In this document: piece after piece, positions 12,041-13,178 of the stretch
Position numbering within the stretch: the stretch's first letter is position 1
How the letters are laid out: every line of letters begins with the position of its first letter
Source of the DNA: an uncultured Nocardioides sp.
GTDB taxonomy: Bacteria; Actinomycetota; Actinomycetes; Propionibacteriales; Nocardioidaceae
DNA length: 13,178 nt
Assembly (NCBI RefSeq): GCF_946885725.1
Contig: NZ_CAMPGZ010000119.1
Location: 1-13,178, forward strand
Direction: 5' to 3'
Notes under the pieces: generated by a model
The model's database searches: none
What the model was told of the DNA's origin: nothing
The model's input: the letters and a program-made list of their open reading frames with translations, nothing else
Made by a program: the position numbers and the translations under genes

Positions 12041-12057
12041 GTCACGATCGGGTCACG
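12041..12057 (+). promoter_or_regulatory. Direct repeat GTCACG-N5-GTCACG, response-regulator-like site
   Basis: Two exact GTCACG hexamers start 11 bp apart, one helical turn, and GTAAC directly precedes the first. Tandem half-sites on the same face of the helix are typical for OmpR-family response regulators. GTCAC-type repeats are reported for mycobacterial MtrA, a regulator of cell-wall and secreted proteins. It lies about 100 bp upstream of the secreted EEP protein. Assignment to MtrA is inference. Confidence 0.3.
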
Positions 12058-12084
12058 CGAGAAATTCGTCCGATACGGCGTGGC

Positions 12085-12130
12085 ACACTTGACACTTGTG
12101 TCCCACAAGTCACTCAGGTCCCTCAAGTCA
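12085..12130 (+). promoter_or_regulatory. Cluster of CACTTG/CAAGT repeats upstream of the EEP gene
   Basis: An exact tandem 7-mer, ACACTTG (12085-12091 and 12092-12098), is followed by a perfect inverted repeat ACTTGTG-TCC-CACAAGT (12094-12110). Two copies of CAAGTCA follow (12106-12112 and 12124-12130). TTGACA at 12089-12094 is a perfect -35 hexamer, but no good -10 follows at 16-18 nt. This looks like an operator with several half-sites, or a hairpin in the leader. Confidence 0.4.
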
Positions 12131-12157
12131 GCGGTGGTTCCTGCCGATGTACGCAGG

Positions 12158-13178
12158 GTGAAGCGATCCAAGCTCGCCCTGACCTGCGCGGCAGTCCTCA
12201 CCGCCCTCGCCACCGCGATCTCCCTGGCCTGGGTGCCGGCGGGTGCGACGACCCTCGCCACCGACGGCGTGCCGCGTCTGGCGCGTGCCAGTGTGCCGAC
12301 GACGTTCACGCTCAGCTCGTTCAACGTCCTCGGCAGCACCCACACGAAGTCCGGCCGCCGCAAGAAGATGGGCCCGGGCGTGGTGCGGATCCGCAAGGTC
12401 GCGACGCTGCTCGACACGCACAGCGTCGACGTGGTCGGGCTCCAGGAGTTCCAGATCGACCAGTGGGCCGAGTTCATGCGGGTCGCAGGGGACCGCTACT
12501 CGGTCTACCCGGGCGGCGTGAACCGCAAGACCGTGCAGAACACCATCGCCTGGCGCACGACCGACTGGTCGCTGGTCGCCGGCTACACGGTGCAGATCCC
12601 CTACTTCAAGGGCGAGGAGTGGATGATGCCGGTCGTCCTGCTCCGCAACAACTCCACCGGCGTGACCGCGTTCTTCGCGAACTTCCACAACCCGGCCACC
12701 AACAAGCGGCACAAGGGCAACAGGAAGAACCGCCTGGAGGCCATGAACCGTCAGATCGCGCTGGCCAACTCCCTGGTCCGTGAGACGCGGCTCCCGGTCT
12801 TCTTCACCGGTGACATGAACGAGCGCGAGAAGTACTTCTGCCCGTTCGTGGCCGGCGCCCCGATGAAGGCGGCGAACGGCGGGCGCAACCGCGCCGGCGT
12901 CTGCAAGACCCCCAAGGTGATGCCGGTCGACTGGATCTTCGGCGCCAAGGGGCGCGCGACGTTCAGCGGCTACGTGCGCGACTTCAGCAGGGCGGTCAAG
13001 CGGGTCACCGACCACCCGATGGTCCGCACCCAGGTGACGATCGAGGCGACGCCGAGCCCGTACACGGTCCCGCCGGTGATCCCGACCTACCCGCTGTGGC
13101 CGACCGTGGGCGTGCCTTTCCCGCTTCCGCCGACCCCGACGCCGACCCCGACGCCTACGCCGACACCGTCCCCGACGC
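12158..13178 (+). CDS. Secreted endonuclease/exonuclease/phosphatase-family protein, 3' end missing
   Basis: At least 340 aa, running off the window. Residues 1-30 are a signal peptide (VKRSK, long hydrophobic core, AGA before T31). The EEP (DNase I-like) domain spans ~48-297: N56 (SSFNVL), E97 (VGLQEF), H177 (ANFHNPA), D219/N221 (TGDMNE), D258 (PVDWIF) and D285-H286 (TDHPMV). All expected metal and catalytic residues are present. C228 and C249 could form a disulfide. The domain is followed by a Pro-rich linker and a Pro-Thr repeat. The family cleaves phosphodiesters in nucleic acids, phospholipids or inositol phosphates; the substrate is not evident. The start is uncertain: GTG 12158 has no good Shine-Dalgarno and overlaps the stop of a 4-codon ORF (12147-12161), while GTG 12098 would add 20 residues. 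Confidence 0.9.
   Translation, partial: MKRSKLALTCAAVLTALATAISLAWVPAGATTLATDGVPRLARASVPTTFTLSSFNVLGSTHTKSGRRKKMGPGVVRIRKVATLLDTHSVDVVGLQEFQIDQWAEFMRVAGDRYSVYPGGVNRKTVQNTIAWRTTDWSLVAGYTVQIPYFKGEEWMMPVVLLRNNSTGVTAFFANFHNPATNKRHKGNRKNRLEAMNRQIALANSLVRETRLPVFFTGDMNEREKYFCPFVAGAPMKAANGGRNRAGVCKTPKVMPVDWIFGAKGRATFSGYVRDFSRAVKRVTDHPMVRTQVTIEATPSPYTVPPVIPTYPLWPTVGVPFPLPPTPTPTPTPTPTPSPT
13130..13178 (+). repeat. Hexanucleotide repeat encoding a Pro-Thr tail
   Basis: Eight hexamers related to CCGACS, in register with the codons, encode PTPTPTPTPTPTPSPT at residues 325-340. Such Pro-Thr tracts are extended wall-spanning linkers or glycosylation targets in secreted actinobacterial proteins. The hexamers are similar enough to change number by slippage. 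What follows lies outside the window. Confidence 0.75.

Noticed and set aside
12025..12050. LexA/SOS box near TCGAAC
   Set aside because: Only one half-site (TCGAAC) is present; the second half (GTTCGA at the right spacing) reads CGTCAC.

Overview
The window is high-GC DNA with strongly GC-biased third codon positions. It carries actinobacterial family markers: DUF3107, DUF6758, a MiaE-like ferritin-fold protein and a DEAD-box helicase with a basic tail. I infer a member of the Actinomycetes, probably Nocardioidaceae or a close relative; the genus is a guess from overall sequence character. No mobile element, CRISPR array, tRNA or rRNA was seen. This is mostly a conserved chromosomal housekeeping block flanked by two secreted or surface proteins.

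Layout. (1) 1-1906: a leftward gene for a secreted repeat protein with a C-terminal membrane anchor, followed by a strong terminator and preceded by an unusually structured leader of about 200 nt. (2) 2027-5499: a rightward TetR regulator and DUF3107 protein, a palindromic repeat/terminator, a leftward MiaE-like ferritin-fold protein, and a divergent rightward DEAD-box helicase. From memory, the order TetR, DUF3107, ferritin-like, DEAD-box helicase, ParA, histidine phosphatase matches the Rv3208-Rv3214 neighbourhood of Mycobacterium tuberculosis, so this looks like an old actinobacterial gene cluster. (3) 5514-7843: a leftward L,D-transpeptidase and ParA-type ATPase, then a divergent short-chain dehydrogenase. 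(4) 7864-10859: four leftward genes, namely a DUF1801 protein, a RecB/Cas4-like Fe-S nuclease translationally coupled to a PHP phosphoesterase, and a DUF6758 protein. (5) 10895-11936: a divergent palindromic promoter, a Nudix hydrolase, and a histidine phosphatase that overlaps it tail to tail. (6) 12085-13178: a secreted endonuclease/exonuclease/phosphatase-family protein with a Pro-Thr tail, cut by the window end.

Expression signals stand out more than gene content. Up to eight of the fifteen genes have a -10-like hexamer 6-7 nt upstream of the start codon, which predicts leaderless mRNAs. The others have Shine-Dalgarno sequences or complex leaders. The helicase has no ATG, GTG or TTG that would include its Q-motif phenylalanine. 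It appears to start at a CTG that overlaps the stop of the second of two tandem short upstream ORFs.

The best candidates for undescribed biology are the structured leader of the surface-protein gene (three mutually exclusive helices inside a long-range closing stem), the CTG-start/uORF arrangement of the helicase, and the two-state palindromic repeat after the DUF3107 gene. I found no clear new multi-gene system.
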